This document shows, piece after piece, positions 1 through 10,327 of a stretch of DNA of 26,085 nt (positions are counted from its first letter, which is position 1; every line of letters starts with the position of its first letter). A program made the position numbers and the translations under genes. The DNA comes from DASYUM01 sp036001225 (GTDB lineage Bacteria; Methylomirabilota; Methylomirabilia; Rokubacteriales; DASRDR01): contig DASYUM010000266.1 of the NCBI GenBank assembly GCA_036001225.1, forward strand, positions 1 to 26,085, in the 5' to 3' direction. The notes below the pieces were generated by a model. That model did not search any database and was not told the origin of the DNA. It saw nothing but the letters and a program-made list of their open reading frames with translations.

Positions 1-351
<351 letters not shown>

Positions 352-422
352 GGATAGACTCATTCATCATCCGGATGACGCAGGCGCGCTGGCCTCGAGG
401 ATCTCGTAGGCGGGATAACGAT
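352..422 (+). other. 23S-5S internal transcribed spacer
   Basis: This short spacer of about 70 bases carries no tRNA gene. It contains a perfect 12-base palindrome, TCATCCGGATGA, at 367-378. The spacer is presumably removed by RNase processing of the rRNA precursor. Confidence 0.6.
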
Positions 423-540
423 TCCCGGCGGCCAGACCGGAGGGGCCACACCCGTTCCCATCCCGAACACGGCAGTTAAGCCCTCCAGGGCCGATGGTAC
501 TGCGCTGGTAACGGCGCGGGAGAGTAGGTCGCTGCCGGGG
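423..540 (+). rRNA. rrf: 5S ribosomal RNA
   Basis: This is a complete 5S rRNA of about 118 bases. The terminal helix I is visible: CCCGGC at 424-429 pairs with GCCGGG at 534-539. Conserved internal blocks are present, including CCCATCCCGAACACGG, the GCCGATGGTACTG stretch and GAGAGTAGGTCGCTGCCGG at the 3' end. The rRNA belongs to the central protuberance of the large subunit. It is the last gene of the rRNA operon and is followed directly by an intrinsic terminator. Confidence 0.96.
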
Positions 541-553
541 CTATTCCTACAGG

Positions 554-590
554 ACGCCCGGGTCGCTCACGCGGCCCGGGCGTTTTGTTT
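554..590 (+). terminator. Intrinsic terminator of the rRNA operon
   Basis: A perfect 9-bp stem (ACGCCCGGG at 554-562 with CCCGGGCGT at 575-583) is followed by TTTTGTTT at 583-590. The last T overlaps the TGA stop of the convergent minus-strand gene. On the minus strand the hairpin is not followed by a T run, so it should act mainly on rRNA transcription. Confidence 0.9.
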
Positions 591-1348
591 CAGGGAAGGC
601 GCCGGGGCGCCGGCATCCAGGGTCGCCCGCCAGATTCCCCGCGGTCGTCCCGGCGCCACTCGCCCGCCTTGGCGACGGAGCCGTCGGGCTCGACGGTGAA
701 GAAGAACATGCGGCGGTAGATGCAGCCGGCCAGGCAATCGCCCCATCCGTGGCTGAAGGTCACCCGCAGCCGCGGGGGGGACGGCTCGACCGTGACGACG
801 TCCCCGCCCCCGATCAGCGAATCCTCCTGGGCATCGCCGACGCCCCGCGCGCCCCGGTAGAGCTTGACGAGCGACGGGACGTGCAGGAGCTCGCGCGTCT
901 CCACCGTGACCAGGTCGAACCCGAGCGCCGACAGGCAGAGGACGCGGTAACCACCCCCGAAGCGACTGGTGATCGCGTCCACCGCCGGCAGGCCGATTGA
1001 CGCCGGTCGGACGGGCTGCCCTCCCTTGCGGCCTGAGCAGAGGGGCCCGGTGACCGAACGGTCAACCTGAAGCAGGAGCCTCGTCACGTCCGGGACCGAG
1101 GCCGAGATCCCCTGGACCTCGGGGTAGCGGGCGCGGATCATCTCGAGTGCGGGCCGGATGCGCTCGACGAGGGCCCCGTCGGCGCGCAGCGTGCCCGGGT
1201 CGTACGCATCGGCCTCCAGGGCCAGGTACTCCGCCTCCCGTGGCCGCGAAACCTCGCCGGCCGCGGGCGCGTGGCCGAAGAGAGCGGCCGCGACCAGGGC
1301 GAAGGCCAGGAGCGGGATCCGCGGCCGCCGGCCCGCCAGCTCCATCAT
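590..1348 (-). CDS. Secreted protein of unknown function with four cysteines
   Basis: This 252-residue protein has an N-terminal signal sequence: an Arg-rich start, the hydrophobic stretch LLAFALVAAALF at about 13-24, and a probable cleavage after APAAG near 31. Export to the periplasm or outside is therefore likely. Mature cysteines are at 104, 138, 205 and 209. The last two lie in the motif WGDCLAGCIYRRMFFF, followed by VEPDGSV, which looks like a beta-strand Trp/Gly domain. I recognise no family and assign no function. A Shine-Dalgarno AGGTGA overlaps the TGA stop of the upstream protease gene (9-base gap), so the two are probably cotranscribed and translationally coupled. The neighbouring methionine codon at 1345 is an equally possible start. 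The gene converges on the rRNA terminator. Confidence 0.75.
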   Translation of the reverse strand: MMELAGRRPRIPLLAFALVAAALFGHAPAAGEVSRPREAEYLALEADAYDPGTLRADGALVERIRPALEMIRARYPEVQGISASVPDVTRLLLQVDRSVTGPLCSGRKGGQPVRPASIGLPAVDAITSRFGGGYRVLCLSALGFDLVTVETRELLHVPSLVKLYRGARGVGDAQEDSLIGGGDVVTVEPSPPRLRVTFSHGWGDCLAGCIYRRMFFFTVEPDGSVAKAGEWRRDDRGESGGRPWMPAPRRLP

Positions 1349-1357
1349 GGCGTCACC

Positions 1358-2011
1358 TCAGAACAAGAAACGGACGGCGGCGAAGTAGAGGGCGCTGACC
1401 AGTTGGAACACCGGCCCGATGATGTAGTGGGTCGCGCCGGAGAGCACCAGGAGGAGAAGGATCATCGGGCCGTACTGCTCGAGCTGACGGAGCTGGGGCC
1501 AGGCCCGGCGGGGCAGGAAGTAGGGCAGGAAGTGACCCCCGTCCAGCGGCGGGAGCGGGATCAGGTTGAAGATGGCCAGTCCCAGGTTGAACGCGTAGAC
1601 GTAGCGCAGCGTGCCTTCCAGCGGTGCCGCGAAGAACGGCGCCTCGACCCACTGCCGGACGACGATCAGCAGGACCAGCCCCACAAATGCCAGCAGGAAG
1701 TTGGAGAGCGGCCCGGCCACCGCCACCAACGCCATGTCACGAACCGGGCGCCGGAGGTTGTGGGCGTTGACCGGCACCGGCTTGGCCCAGCCGAAGCCGG
1801 CCAGTACGAAGGCGAGCGCGCCCCAGGGATCGATGTGGGGCAGCGGGTTGAGGGTCAGTCGGCCGGAGAGTCGGGCGGTCGGGTCACCGAGCCGGTCGGC
1901 CACCCAGCCGTGGGCGACCTCGTGGACCGTCACCGCCAGCAAGAGGGCCGGGAGCATCAGGATCAGGTTCTGAAGAAAGACGATCGGGTCGCCGAAGAGG
2001 CGATCGATCAC
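1358..2011 (-). CDS. Site-2 protease family (M50) membrane metalloprotease
   Basis: This 217-residue polytopic membrane protein belongs to the short, PDZ-less branch of the site-2 zinc proteases. The zinc-binding HEVAH lies at 30-34 inside the first core membrane helix. The second metal ligand motif NLIPLPPLDGGH is at 149-160, with the catalytic-core Asp in LDG. The GPLSN turn at 100-104 is also typical. Such enzymes cut substrates within the lipid bilayer, but the substrate of this short type is generally unknown. The start is GTG at 2011, with no strong Shine-Dalgarno, so the exact N-terminus is uncertain. The gene sits between yacG (49-base gap) and the secreted Cys protein (9-base gap) in one minus-strand run. 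Confidence 0.9.
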   Translation of the reverse strand: MIDRLFGDPIVFLQNLILMLPALLLAVTVHEVAHGWVADRLGDPTARLSGRLTLNPLPHIDPWGALAFVLAGFGWAKPVPVNAHNLRRPVRDMALVAVAGPLSNFLLAFVGLVLLIVVRQWVEAPFFAAPLEGTLRYVYAFNLGLAIFNLIPLPPLDGGHFLPYFLPRRAWPQLRQLEQYGPMILLLLVLSGATHYIIGPVFQLVSALYFAAVRFLF

Positions 2012-2060
2012 GGCCGAGTTCAGTCAGGCTGCGCGGCCGGCCGCGCGTCGGTGGGCGCGG

Positions 2061-2288
2061 TCATTCGGCGTTGGGCGGTTTCTCACGAGGCGGCCTGTCG
2101 TCGGCGGCCGGCTCGGAAAACGATTCGCCGGCCATGCGGTAGTTCTCGTCGAGCCACTCGCCCAGGTCCACCAGCTTGCAGGTGAGCGAGCAGAACGGCC
2201 GGGCGGGGTTACCGGACCAGGCAACGGCCGCCCCACAGGTAGGGCAGCGGGGCGCGCCGCCGCCAGATGTCGGCTGAGACGCGTGCAT
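2061..2288 (-). CDS. yacG: YacG-family zinc-binding DNA gyrase inhibitor
   Basis: This 75-residue protein has the four zinc ligands of YacG: C15 and C18 in CPTCG, then C33 and C37 in FCSLTCK. The family-typical LVDLGEWLDENYRMAG stretch follows. In E. coli YacG binds the GyrB subunit and blocks DNA binding by gyrase; that role is carried over by family, not shown here. The N-terminal 11 residues are flexible Gly/Ser, and the C-terminal tail after residue 56 is charged and disordered-looking. The gene starts 13 bases after the antiporter stop, so it is likely the second gene of the minus-strand operon. Confidence 0.88.
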   Translation of the reverse strand: MHASQPTSGGGAPRCPTCGAAVAWSGNPARPFCSLTCKLVDLGEWLDENYRMAGESFSEPAADDRPPREKPPNAE

Positions 2289-2301
2289 CGCTCTCAGCCT
2301 A

Positions 2302-3543
2302 CTAGAAGAACACCCAGGTCACCAGCGCGAAGAGGGGCAACAGGACGGCGCCACTGTAGGTCATGTAGCCGGCGAAGCTCGGCATTCTCACCTTGGCCTC
2401 TTCGGCGATCGACTTCACCATGAAGTTCGGCGCGTTGCCGATGTACGTGTTGGCGCCCATGAAGACGGCCCCCACGCTGATCGCCGCCAGCACCGCCTCC
2501 GAGACACCGACGACCTCGTTCGGGAGGTTCAGGCCCTGGCCGAGGGCCAGGAACGTGAGGTAGGTCGGCGCGTTGTCGAGGAACGAGGATAGCGTGCCGG
2601 CGGCCCAGAAGAACTGCCACGGCTCCCGCACCCCCAGCTCGCCACCCCGGGTCCGCAGGAGCTCGAGCGCCGGGATCATGGTGAGGAAGATGCCGAAGAA
2701 GAGGACGGCCACCTCGATGATGGGATAGGCGGTGAAGCCGTTGGCCCGCCGGATCTCGCCCGGTGTGGCGCGGAGCGAGACCGCGGCGAGCCCGACGATG
2801 GCCAGCTCCCGCCAGGGTGCCCGGAGGCCGGCCACCGCCGCCACCACCCCCAGCAGCCAGAGCGCGTTCGCCGCGCCGGACAGGCGAAGCGGTCGGCGCT
2901 CGGCGCGGTCGCGCCGGAGGGCAGCCAGCGGCTCGCGGGCGTGATGGATCGAGTCCCACACGAAGTAGACGACGAGGAGGATCGCCACCGTGAGCAGCCA
3001 GTGGCGCCAGAGCCGGAACGTCCACCAGAAGGGAACCCCCTGCAGGTAGCCCAGGAACAGCGGCGGGTCGCCGAGTGGCGTGAGCAGTCCCCCGACGTTG
3101 GAGACCAGGAAGATGAAAAAGATGACCGTGTGCCGGACCCGCGTGCGCTCCTGGTTGGTCTGCAGCAGCGGCCGGATGAAGAGCATGGAGGCGCCGGTGG
3201 TGCCGAGGAACGAGGCGAGTAGCGCCCCGGCGGCCAGAAATGCGGTGTTGGTGAGCGGGGTGGCCTCCAGGTCTCCGGTGAGGCGGATGCCGCCCGCGAT
3301 GACGTAGAGTCCCGCCAGCAGGATGATGAACGACATGTACTCCTCACCCATCCGGATGAGCGCCCGCGGCTCCCGCCCGAGGTAGAGAGCGGCGACGGGC
3401 GCGCCGAGGAGGCACGCAACGATGAGCTTGTTCCGGTTGCGCTCCCACCAGTGGGGGATCCAGAGGGGGCAGACGGCGATGCTGAGCAGCATGACGACGA
3501 ACGGAAGCACCGTGTAGAGAGGGAGCAGGGTGGCCTGTACCAT
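2302..3543 (-). CDS. NhaD/CitMHS-like ion transporter (putative Na+:H+ antiporter)
   Basis: This 413-residue protein has roughly ten to twelve hydrophobic segments and the layout of the ion transporter superfamily (ArsB/NhaD/CitMHS). Two pseudo-repeated motifs stand out: SNVGGLLTPLGDPPLFLG at 148-165, and LDNAPTYL at 322-329 with IGNAPNFM at 368-375. They resemble the Asn/Asp/Pro-containing helix-break loops that bind ions in this superfamily. Proteins of this type are usually annotated as sodium:proton antiporters or putative citrate transporters; substrate cannot be decided from sequence. The start ATG at 3543 has no clear Shine-Dalgarno. The gene is divergent from the pyrophosphatase, 142 bases apart, and is first in the minus-strand run to 590. 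Confidence 0.85.
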   Translation of the reverse strand: MVQATLLPLYTVLPFVVMLLSIAVCPLWIPHWWERNRNKLIVACLLGAPVAALYLGREPRALIRMGEEYMSFIILLAGLYVIAGGIRLTGDLEATPLTNTAFLAAGALLASFLGTTGASMLFIRPLLQTNQERTRVRHTVIFFIFLVSNVGGLLTPLGDPPLFLGYLQGVPFWWTFRLWRHWLLTVAILLVVYFVWDSIHHAREPLAALRRDRAERRPLRLSGAANALWLLGVVAAVAGLRAPWRELAIVGLAAVSLRATPGEIRRANGFTAYPIIEVAVLFFGIFLTMIPALELLRTRGGELGVREPWQFFWAAGTLSSFLDNAPTYLTFLALGQGLNLPNEVVGVSEAVLAAISVGAVFMGANTYIGNAPNFMVKSIAEEAKVRMPSFAGYMTYSGAVLLPLFALVTWVFF

Positions 3544-3623
3544 GGGAGGCTCGGAGAGCCGACGCCGGAGAGCGATGATCGACCACCCGGGGGAGGGCTG
3601 TCAAGCGCGTTGGCGCGACCGTC

Positions 3624-3632
3624 TGCTATACT
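3624..3632 (+). promoter_or_regulatory. Extended -10 promoter for the pyrophosphatase block
   Basis: TGCTATACT is an extended -10 (TGN plus TATACT, five of six matches to TATAAT). The nearest -35-like hexamer, TTGGCG at 3610-3615, is only 11 bases away, so the promoter would depend on the extended -10. Predicted transcription would start near 3639, about 47 bases before the ATG. Confidence 0.5.
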
Positions 3633-3671
3633 GAGCGTTGTCTTCCGGTAAGGCACCCCCGGTTTCGGTCC

Positions 3672-3676
3672 AGGAG
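3672..3676 (+). promoter_or_regulatory. Ribosome binding site that sets the hppA start
   Basis: AGGAG lies nine bases before the ATG at 3686. It favours that start over an in-frame TTG at 3638, which has no such site and would lie at the predicted transcription start. Confidence 0.7.
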
Positions 3677-3685
3677 ACGCCGACC

Positions 3686-6175
<2,490 letters not shown>

Positions 6176-6254
6176 GCACCGGCCGGGTATGGGGAGTGCG
6201 TTTTGACCACGCGGGCGACGAGGCGGAAGGCCGTCCCCGAGAGGTGGGGAGGTT

Positions 6255-6283
6255 TCGGAGGGAGCCGCCGAGGTCCCCTCCGA
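6255..6283 (+). other. Hairpin in the hppA-dedA gap
   Basis: A perfect 8-bp inverted repeat (TCGGAGGG at 6255-6262 with CCCTCCGA at 6276-6283) lies in the 124-base gap, 16 bases before the dedA start. No T run follows, so it is a weak terminator candidate at best. It may instead be an RNA-processing or stability element. The rest of the gap (6176-6299) shows nothing I recognise. Confidence 0.4.
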
Positions 6284-6299
6284 GTGAAGTAGGGCCCGG

Positions 6300-6947
6300 A
6301 TGGAGTTCCTGTTCGACCTGGCCACCGGCCGCTACGCCCTCGACGACCTCATCCGGTGGGGCGGATACCTGGTCCTGGTCGCCATCGTGTTCACCGAGAC
6401 CGGCCTGCTGGTGGGATTCTTCCTCCCCGGCGACTCGCTGCTGATCACCGCCGGCCTGGTGGCGGCAGCGGGGGGCCTCGACATCCGGCTCCTGATTGCC
6501 CTCTTGATCGTGGCGGCGATCGCCGGCGACAGTGTCGGGTACGCCATCGGCTACCGGACCGGGCCGCGGATCTTCCGGAAGGAGGAGGCGCGCTGGTTCT
6601 CCCGCAAGCACCTGCTCCGCACGCGCGAGTTCTACGAGCGGCACGGCGGCAAGACCATCGTCCTCGCCCGCTTCATCCCCATCATCCGCACCTTTGCCCC
6701 GGTGGTGGCGGGGGTGGGCCAGATGGACTACCGGCGCTTCCTCTTCTACAACGTCTTCGGGGGTATCGGCTGGGTGGTGAGCCTGACCGGGGCCGGCTAC
6801 CTGCTCGGCCACTCCATTCCCAACATCGACCGCCACATCCATCTGGTGGTGGCGGTGGTCGTGCTGCTGTCGGTGCTCCCCCTCGGGGTGGAGTGGTGGA
6901 GGGCTCGGGTCCGCAGCCGGCGGGACGCGGCGGTTTCCCGATCGTGA
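6300..6947 (+). CDS. DedA/VTT-family membrane protein
   Basis: This 215-residue membrane protein has the DedA signature. ETGLLVGFFLPGDSLL at 33-48 includes the acidic residues E33 and D45. ARFIPIIRTFAPVVAG at 123-138 includes the paired arginines R124 and R130. YNVFGGIGW follows at 150-158. These charged residues are required in E. coli DedA proteins for proton-dependent function. The family contains lipid scramblases such as the undecaprenyl-phosphate and phosphatidylethanolamine flippases; the substrate here is not inferable. The C-terminus is Arg-rich. The gene lies 124 bases after hppA and 7 bases before the DUF47 gene, so it is probably cotranscribed with the phosphate transport pair. 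Confidence 0.92.
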   Translation: MEFLFDLATGRYALDDLIRWGGYLVLVAIVFTETGLLVGFFLPGDSLLITAGLVAAAGGLDIRLLIALLIVAAIAGDSVGYAIGYRTGPRIFRKEEARWFSRKHLLRTREFYERHGGKTIVLARFIPIIRTFAPVVAGVGQMDYRRFLFYNVFGGIGWVVSLTGAGYLLGHSIPNIDRHIHLVVAVVVLLSVLPLGVEWWRARVRSRRDAAVSRS

Positions 6948-6954
6948 GGGCGAC

Positions 6955-7572
6955 ATGTTCCGTCTGATCCCCCGCTCCGAACAATTTTTCGACCTCTTCG
7001 AGCGCCAGGCCACCCACATCACCGACTCGGCCCGGCGGCTGCGGGAGATGGTGTTCGACTTCTCGGACGCTCCCGCCAAGGCGGCCGCCATCAAGGAGCT
7101 GGAGCACGCCGGCGACGTCCTCACCCACGAGCTGGTCCGGAAGATCAACACCACCTTCATCACCCCCTTCGACCGGGAGGACGTCTACGCCCTGGCCAGC
7201 CGCCTCGACGACGTGCTGGACCTGATCGAGGCCGCCGCCGACCGCCTCGTCCTCTACCGGATCAAGGCCCCCACCTCGGGCGCCCGCGCCCTGACCGAGG
7301 TCATCGTCAAGGCGGCCGACGCCACCCAGGCCGCCGTCGGCTGCCTCCGTCCAACCAGCGCCTCCTATCACGTCCACTGCGTGGAGACCAACCGGCTGGA
7401 GAACGAGGCCGACCGGCTGCTCAAGGAGCTGATCGCCGGGCTGTTCGCCGACGTGAGCGATCCCATCGAGGTGATCAAGTGGAAGGAGATTTACGAGACC
7501 CTCGAAGAGGTCACCGACCGCTGCGAGGATGTGGTGAACGTAATCGAGGGCATCATGCTCAAAATGGGTTAG
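6955..7572 (+). CDS. DUF47 family PhoU-like phosphate transport accessory protein
   Basis: This 205-residue, almost entirely helical, cytosolic protein is of the DUF47 (PhoU-like) type. Conserved acidic metal-binding motifs are EHAGDVLTH at 50-58, FDREDVYAL at 72-80 with DDVLDLIE at 85-92, and the C-terminal EEVTDRCEDVVNVIEGI. DUF47 genes nearly always lie next to a PiT transporter and are thought to regulate it, and that is the arrangement here: pit starts 26 bases downstream. It starts 8 bases after dedA with ATG. It lacks a transmembrane segment, so it should act at the inner face of the membrane on the PiT protein. Confidence 0.94.
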   Translation: MFRLIPRSEQFFDLFERQATHITDSARRLREMVFDFSDAPAKAAAIKELEHAGDVLTHELVRKINTTFITPFDREDVYALASRLDDVLDLIEAAADRLVLYRIKAPTSGARALTEVIVKAADATQAAVGCLRPTSASYHVHCVETNRLENEADRLLKELIAGLFADVSDPIEVIKWKEIYETLEEVTDRCEDVVNVIEGIMLKMG

Positions 7573-7573
7573 C

Positions 7574-7597
7574 GATGCTGATCACCGTCGCCCCCTG
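7574..7597 (+). other. Seven-codon open frame ending on the pit start
   Basis: ATG CTG ATC ACC GTC GCC CCC TGA begins one base after the DUF47 stop. Its TGA ends immediately before the pit ATG (TGATG). No strong Shine-Dalgarno precedes pit itself, so ribosomes terminating here could reinitiate at pit. Translation of this mini-frame is not shown. Confidence 0.25.
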
Positions 7598-8602
7598 ATG
7601 GATCCGCTCCCGCTGGTCGTCTTCATCATCCTGGTCGCGCTCGCCTTCGACTTCATCAACGGCTTCCACGACGCCGCCAACTCCATCGCCACCGTCGTCT
7701 CGACTCGCGTCCTCACGCCGCTCCAGGCCGTGGCCTGGGCGGCCTTCTTCAACTTCGTGGCCGCGTTCGGGTTCGGCGTCAACGTGGCCCGGACCGTCGG
7801 CAAAGGCATCGTCCACCCGGAGGTCGTCGATTCCTGGGTGATCCTGGCCGGGCTGATCGGCGCCATCGCCTGGAATCTCTTCACCTGGTACGGCGGGATC
7901 CCGTCCAGCTCGTCCCACGCCCTCATCGGCGGGCTGGCCGGCGCCGCGGTGGCCAAAGCCGGATTGGGCAGCCTGGCTCCGGCCGGGCTCGTCAAGACCG
8001 CGACGTTCATCTTCCTCTCCCCGCTGCTGGGGCTGATGCTGGCCTTCTCCCTCATGGCCGGGGTGATGTGGCTGTTCCGGGACACCTCTCCCAGCCGGGT
8101 GGATCGGCTCTTCCGGCGGCTTCAGCTCGTGTCGGCCGCCAGCTACAGCCTCGGTCACGGCACCAACGACGCCCAGAAGACGATGGGGATCATCGCCGGC
8201 TTGCTCTTCAGCGCCGGATACCTGGGGTCCGAGTTCTTCGTGCCGTTCTGGGTGATCCTCGCCGCCCACGCCGCCATGGGCCTCGGCACGCTGGCCGGCG
8301 GCTGGCGGATCGTCCGGACGATGGGGATGCGGATCACCAAGCTCAAGCCGGTCGGCGGCTTCTGCGCCGAGACGGCGGGGGCGGTCATGCTGATCGGCAC
8401 CGCGGTGGCCGGGATCCCGGTCAGCACCACCCACACCATCACCGGCGCCATCGTCGGCGTGGGCGCGACCGGCCGCCTGTCGGCGGTGCGCTGGGGGGTG
8501 GCCGGCCGGATCGTCTGGGCCTGGATCTTCACCATTCCGGCTTCTGCCCTGGTGGCGGCCGGCGTGTGGACGATGCTGGCGTTGCTGCCGCTGCGGCCGT
8601 GA
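7598..8602 (+). CDS. pit: PiT-family inorganic phosphate transporter
   Basis: This 334-residue transporter has about ten membrane helices. Both copies of the PiT signature are present: NGFHDAANSIATVVSTR at 21-37 in the N-terminal half and GHGTNDAQKTMGI at 186-198 in the C-terminal half. SSSSHALIGG and PVSTTHTITGAIVG mark the two matching loop helices. PiT proteins import phosphate (often as a metal-phosphate complex) with protons or sodium. The preceding DUF47 gene is its usual partner, and the upstream proton-pumping pyrophosphatase would supply both proton gradient and phosphate. The ATG at 7598 has no good Shine-Dalgarno and probably depends on coupling. Its TGA overlaps the GTG start of the acyltransferase gene. 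Confidence 0.95.
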   Translation: MDPLPLVVFIILVALAFDFINGFHDAANSIATVVSTRVLTPLQAVAWAAFFNFVAAFGFGVNVARTVGKGIVHPEVVDSWVILAGLIGAIAWNLFTWYGGIPSSSSHALIGGLAGAAVAKAGLGSLAPAGLVKTATFIFLSPLLGLMLAFSLMAGVMWLFRDTSPSRVDRLFRRLQLVSAASYSLGHGTNDAQKTMGIIAGLLFSAGYLGSEFFVPFWVILAAHAAMGLGTLAGGWRIVRTMGMRITKLKPVGGFCAETAGAVMLIGTAVAGIPVSTTHTITGAIVGVGATGRLSAVRWGVAGRIVWAWIFTIPASALVAAGVWTMLALLPLRP

Positions 8603-9567
8603 GGCGCCGGCGCCCGGCGCCGCTCTGGCTCCGGATGGCCCAGCCCGCGGTCGCCGCGCTGGCCGGGGGGCTCGGCCGGGTCGCCGGACGGCTGCCGCCC
8701 GCGACCGCGCGGTCGATAGGCGCCCGGCTCGGCGATCTGGCCTATCTTGGCCTTCCCGGCCGCCGCCGCGTCGCCCTCGCCAATCTCGAGTCGGCCTTCG
8801 GGGCGGACCTCGGGATCGCTGACCGACGCGCGCTGGCCCGCGCGAACTTCCGCCACCTCGGCGTCACCACGCTCGAGTGCTGCCGGCTCTTCTTCGGCCC
8901 GCCCGGTCCGCTGCTCGGCCGGGTGCGCATCGATGGTCTCGAGCACGTCAAGACGGCCCTCACCGAGGGGCGGGGGGCCTTCTACCTCGGCGCCCACTTC
9001 GGGAACTGGGAGCTGCTGGCCGCTGCCAACATGCTGGCCGGACTGCCGCCGCTCAACGCGGTGATCCGTCCGCTCGACAACCCCTTCCTCGACCACCTGG
9101 TCGCCCGCGGTCGGGCTCGGTGGCAGCTTCGCCTCATCTCCAAGAAGGCGGCCGTCAAAGGGGTGCAGGCGGCGCTGGCGCGCGGCGAGTGCGTCGGCAT
9201 CATGCTCGATCAGAACGCCGGCCGTCAGGGCGTGTTCGTGCCCTTTTTCGGCCAGCTCGCCTCGACGTCCCGCAGCCTGGCGGTCCTGGCTCTCAAGACG
9301 GGGGCGCCGGTGGTCCCGGCCTTCATCCACCGCCTTCCCGACGGAGACCACCAGGTCAGCCTCGAGCCGCCGATTCCCCTGGTGCGGACCGGCCAGCGGG
9401 AGCGCGATGTCGAGGTGAACACCGCCCGGTTCACCGCGGCGATCGAGCGGCGGGTTCGGGCGCACTCGGAGCAGTGGTTCTGGGTGCATCGGCGGTGGAA
9501 GACCCGGCCGCCCGTGACCGGACCCGCGGGACCGCCGCCACCGTGCGACCCCGACGGGGTGCCATGA
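8599..9567 (+). CDS. LpxL/HtrB-like lysophospholipid acyltransferase
   Basis: This protein of about 322 residues belongs to the lauroyl/myristoyl acyltransferase family that adds secondary acyl chains to lipid A or related lipids at the inner membrane. The catalytic H(X4)E motif is HFGNWE with H133 and E138. The downstream family blocks DQNAGRQGVFVPFFG and LALKTGAPVVPAF, and the C-terminal QWFWVHRRWKTRP, all match. I place the start at GTG 8599, which overlaps the pit stop as GTGA; an in-frame ATG at 8635 is the alternative. The frame remains open far upstream inside pit, but that part is an antisense-style artefact of GC-rich DNA. Lipid A itself is not proven: homologues also act on other glycolipids. 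Confidence 0.88.
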   Translation: MRRRRPAPLWLRMAQPAVAALAGGLGRVAGRLPPATARSIGARLGDLAYLGLPGRRRVALANLESAFGADLGIADRRALARANFRHLGVTTLECCRLFFGPPGPLLGRVRIDGLEHVKTALTEGRGAFYLGAHFGNWELLAAANMLAGLPPLNAVIRPLDNPFLDHLVARGRARWQLRLISKKAAVKGVQAALARGECVGIMLDQNAGRQGVFVPFFGQLASTSRSLAVLALKTGAPVVPAFIHRLPDGDHQVSLEPPIPLVRTGQRERDVEVNTARFTAAIERRVRAHSEQWFWVHRRWKTRPPVTGPAGPPPPCDPDGVP

Positions 9568-10166
9568 ACGCCGGCCGGCCACTCGCCGCCGCGGCGCTCC
9601 TGGGCGTGCTCGCCCTCGTCGCAGCCGCCGCCGACGAGATCCCCGGGCCCCGTGGGCTCCTCTGGGGCCGGCTCGCCGTCGAGGAGGAATCGCCCGAGGG
9701 CCCCTGGACCCCCCTGGCCGGTGTCGAGGTGACGCTGTACCCCTACGCGCCGGCGCTGGCGGCGGATCTCGAGGCGATCCGCCAGGGGACGCGGAACTCG
9801 GCGGTGGCCTACGAGGCCGCGGTCGGCCGACTGCGGACCCGGTTGGAGACCTACGCCAGCGAGCTGCCAGCGGGGGTGGTCCGCCGCCGCACGACCGATC
9901 CGGCCGGCCTGTTCGTCTTCGAAGACCTGCCGGCCGGCGAGTGGCTGGTGGTGGCCGTGCACGTCACGCCCTACACGGCCGCCCGACGGGAGGGCCGGGC
10001 CCCTCGGACGCCGAAGGCCGGTCGGGACTCGACGTTCCTGCCCCAGCCGGCGCGTCCTGCCAAAGACGCGGAGGTCTGGGTCGTCCGCGTCCGGGTCGGG
10101 CCCGGGGAGCGGGCGCGGGTGGCCCTGACCGATCGCGGGCGCTTCATGGCCGGTCCGGTCCGCTGA
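9564..10166 (+). CDS. Secreted protein with carboxypeptidase-regulatory-like domain
   Basis: This 200-residue protein has a signal sequence (hydrophobic LAAAALLGVLALVAAAA, about residues 7-23). The mature part contains a beta-sandwich-like signature. GVEVTLYPYAP is followed by TTDPAGLFVFEDLPAGEW, the Gly/Phe/Leu-Pro-Ala-Gly pattern of carboxypeptidase-regulatory-like (CarboxypepD_reg) domains. A helical insert of about 50 residues separates the two halves. It is likely a periplasmic or surface accessory protein; no enzyme motif is visible. ATG at 9564 overlaps the acyltransferase stop as ATGA, so the two genes are probably translationally coupled. Confidence 0.7.
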   Translation: MNAGRPLAAAALLGVLALVAAAADEIPGPRGLLWGRLAVEEESPEGPWTPLAGVEVTLYPYAPALAADLEAIRQGTRNSAVAYEAAVGRLRTRLETYASELPAGVVRRRTTDPAGLFVFEDLPAGEWLVVAVHVTPYTAARREGRAPRTPKAGRDSTFLPQPARPAKDAEVWVVRVRVGPGERARVALTDRGRFMAGPVR

Positions 10167-10178
10167 GGGGGCATTCGC

Positions 10179-10215
10179 CCTCCCACCTGGGAGGTTGCCT
10201 GCGGCTTCGCGCAGG
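10179..10215 (+). terminator. Two consecutive small hairpins after the secreted-protein gene
   Basis: CCTCCC (10179-10184) pairs with GGGAGG (10189-10194). CCTGCG (10198-10203) pairs with CGCAGG (10210-10215) around GCTTCG. There is no T run, so termination is a guess based on position between two transcription units. Confidence 0.35.
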
Positions 10216-10256
10216 AATTACACGGTGTTAGCATGGCCCGACGGCCGAGTTTTCCG

Positions 10257-10286
10257 TTGACACCGCATTCCGGTGCGTGCTACATG
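10257..10286 (+). promoter_or_regulatory. Sigma-70-type promoter for the lytic transglycosylase
   Basis: A perfect -35 TTGACA (10257-10262) is followed after 18 bases by TACATG (10281-10286), four of six matches to the -10 consensus. Predicted transcription starts near 10293, after the in-frame GTG at 10277, so the ATG at 10328 is the likely start of the next gene. Confidence 0.55.
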
Positions 10287-10327
10287 TGAGGTGGCCGCGT
10301 GTCTCGCAGTACCCTCCAATCAAACGT

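Noticed and set aside
3610..3632. TTGGCG as a -35 partner of TATACT upstream of the pyrophosphatase
   Set aside because: The spacing is only 11 bases; an extended -10 is the better explanation.
8068..8598. An upstream extension of the acyltransferase frame into pit
   Set aside because: It overlaps the conserved second half of the PiT transporter. The GTG at 8599 gives a normal family length.
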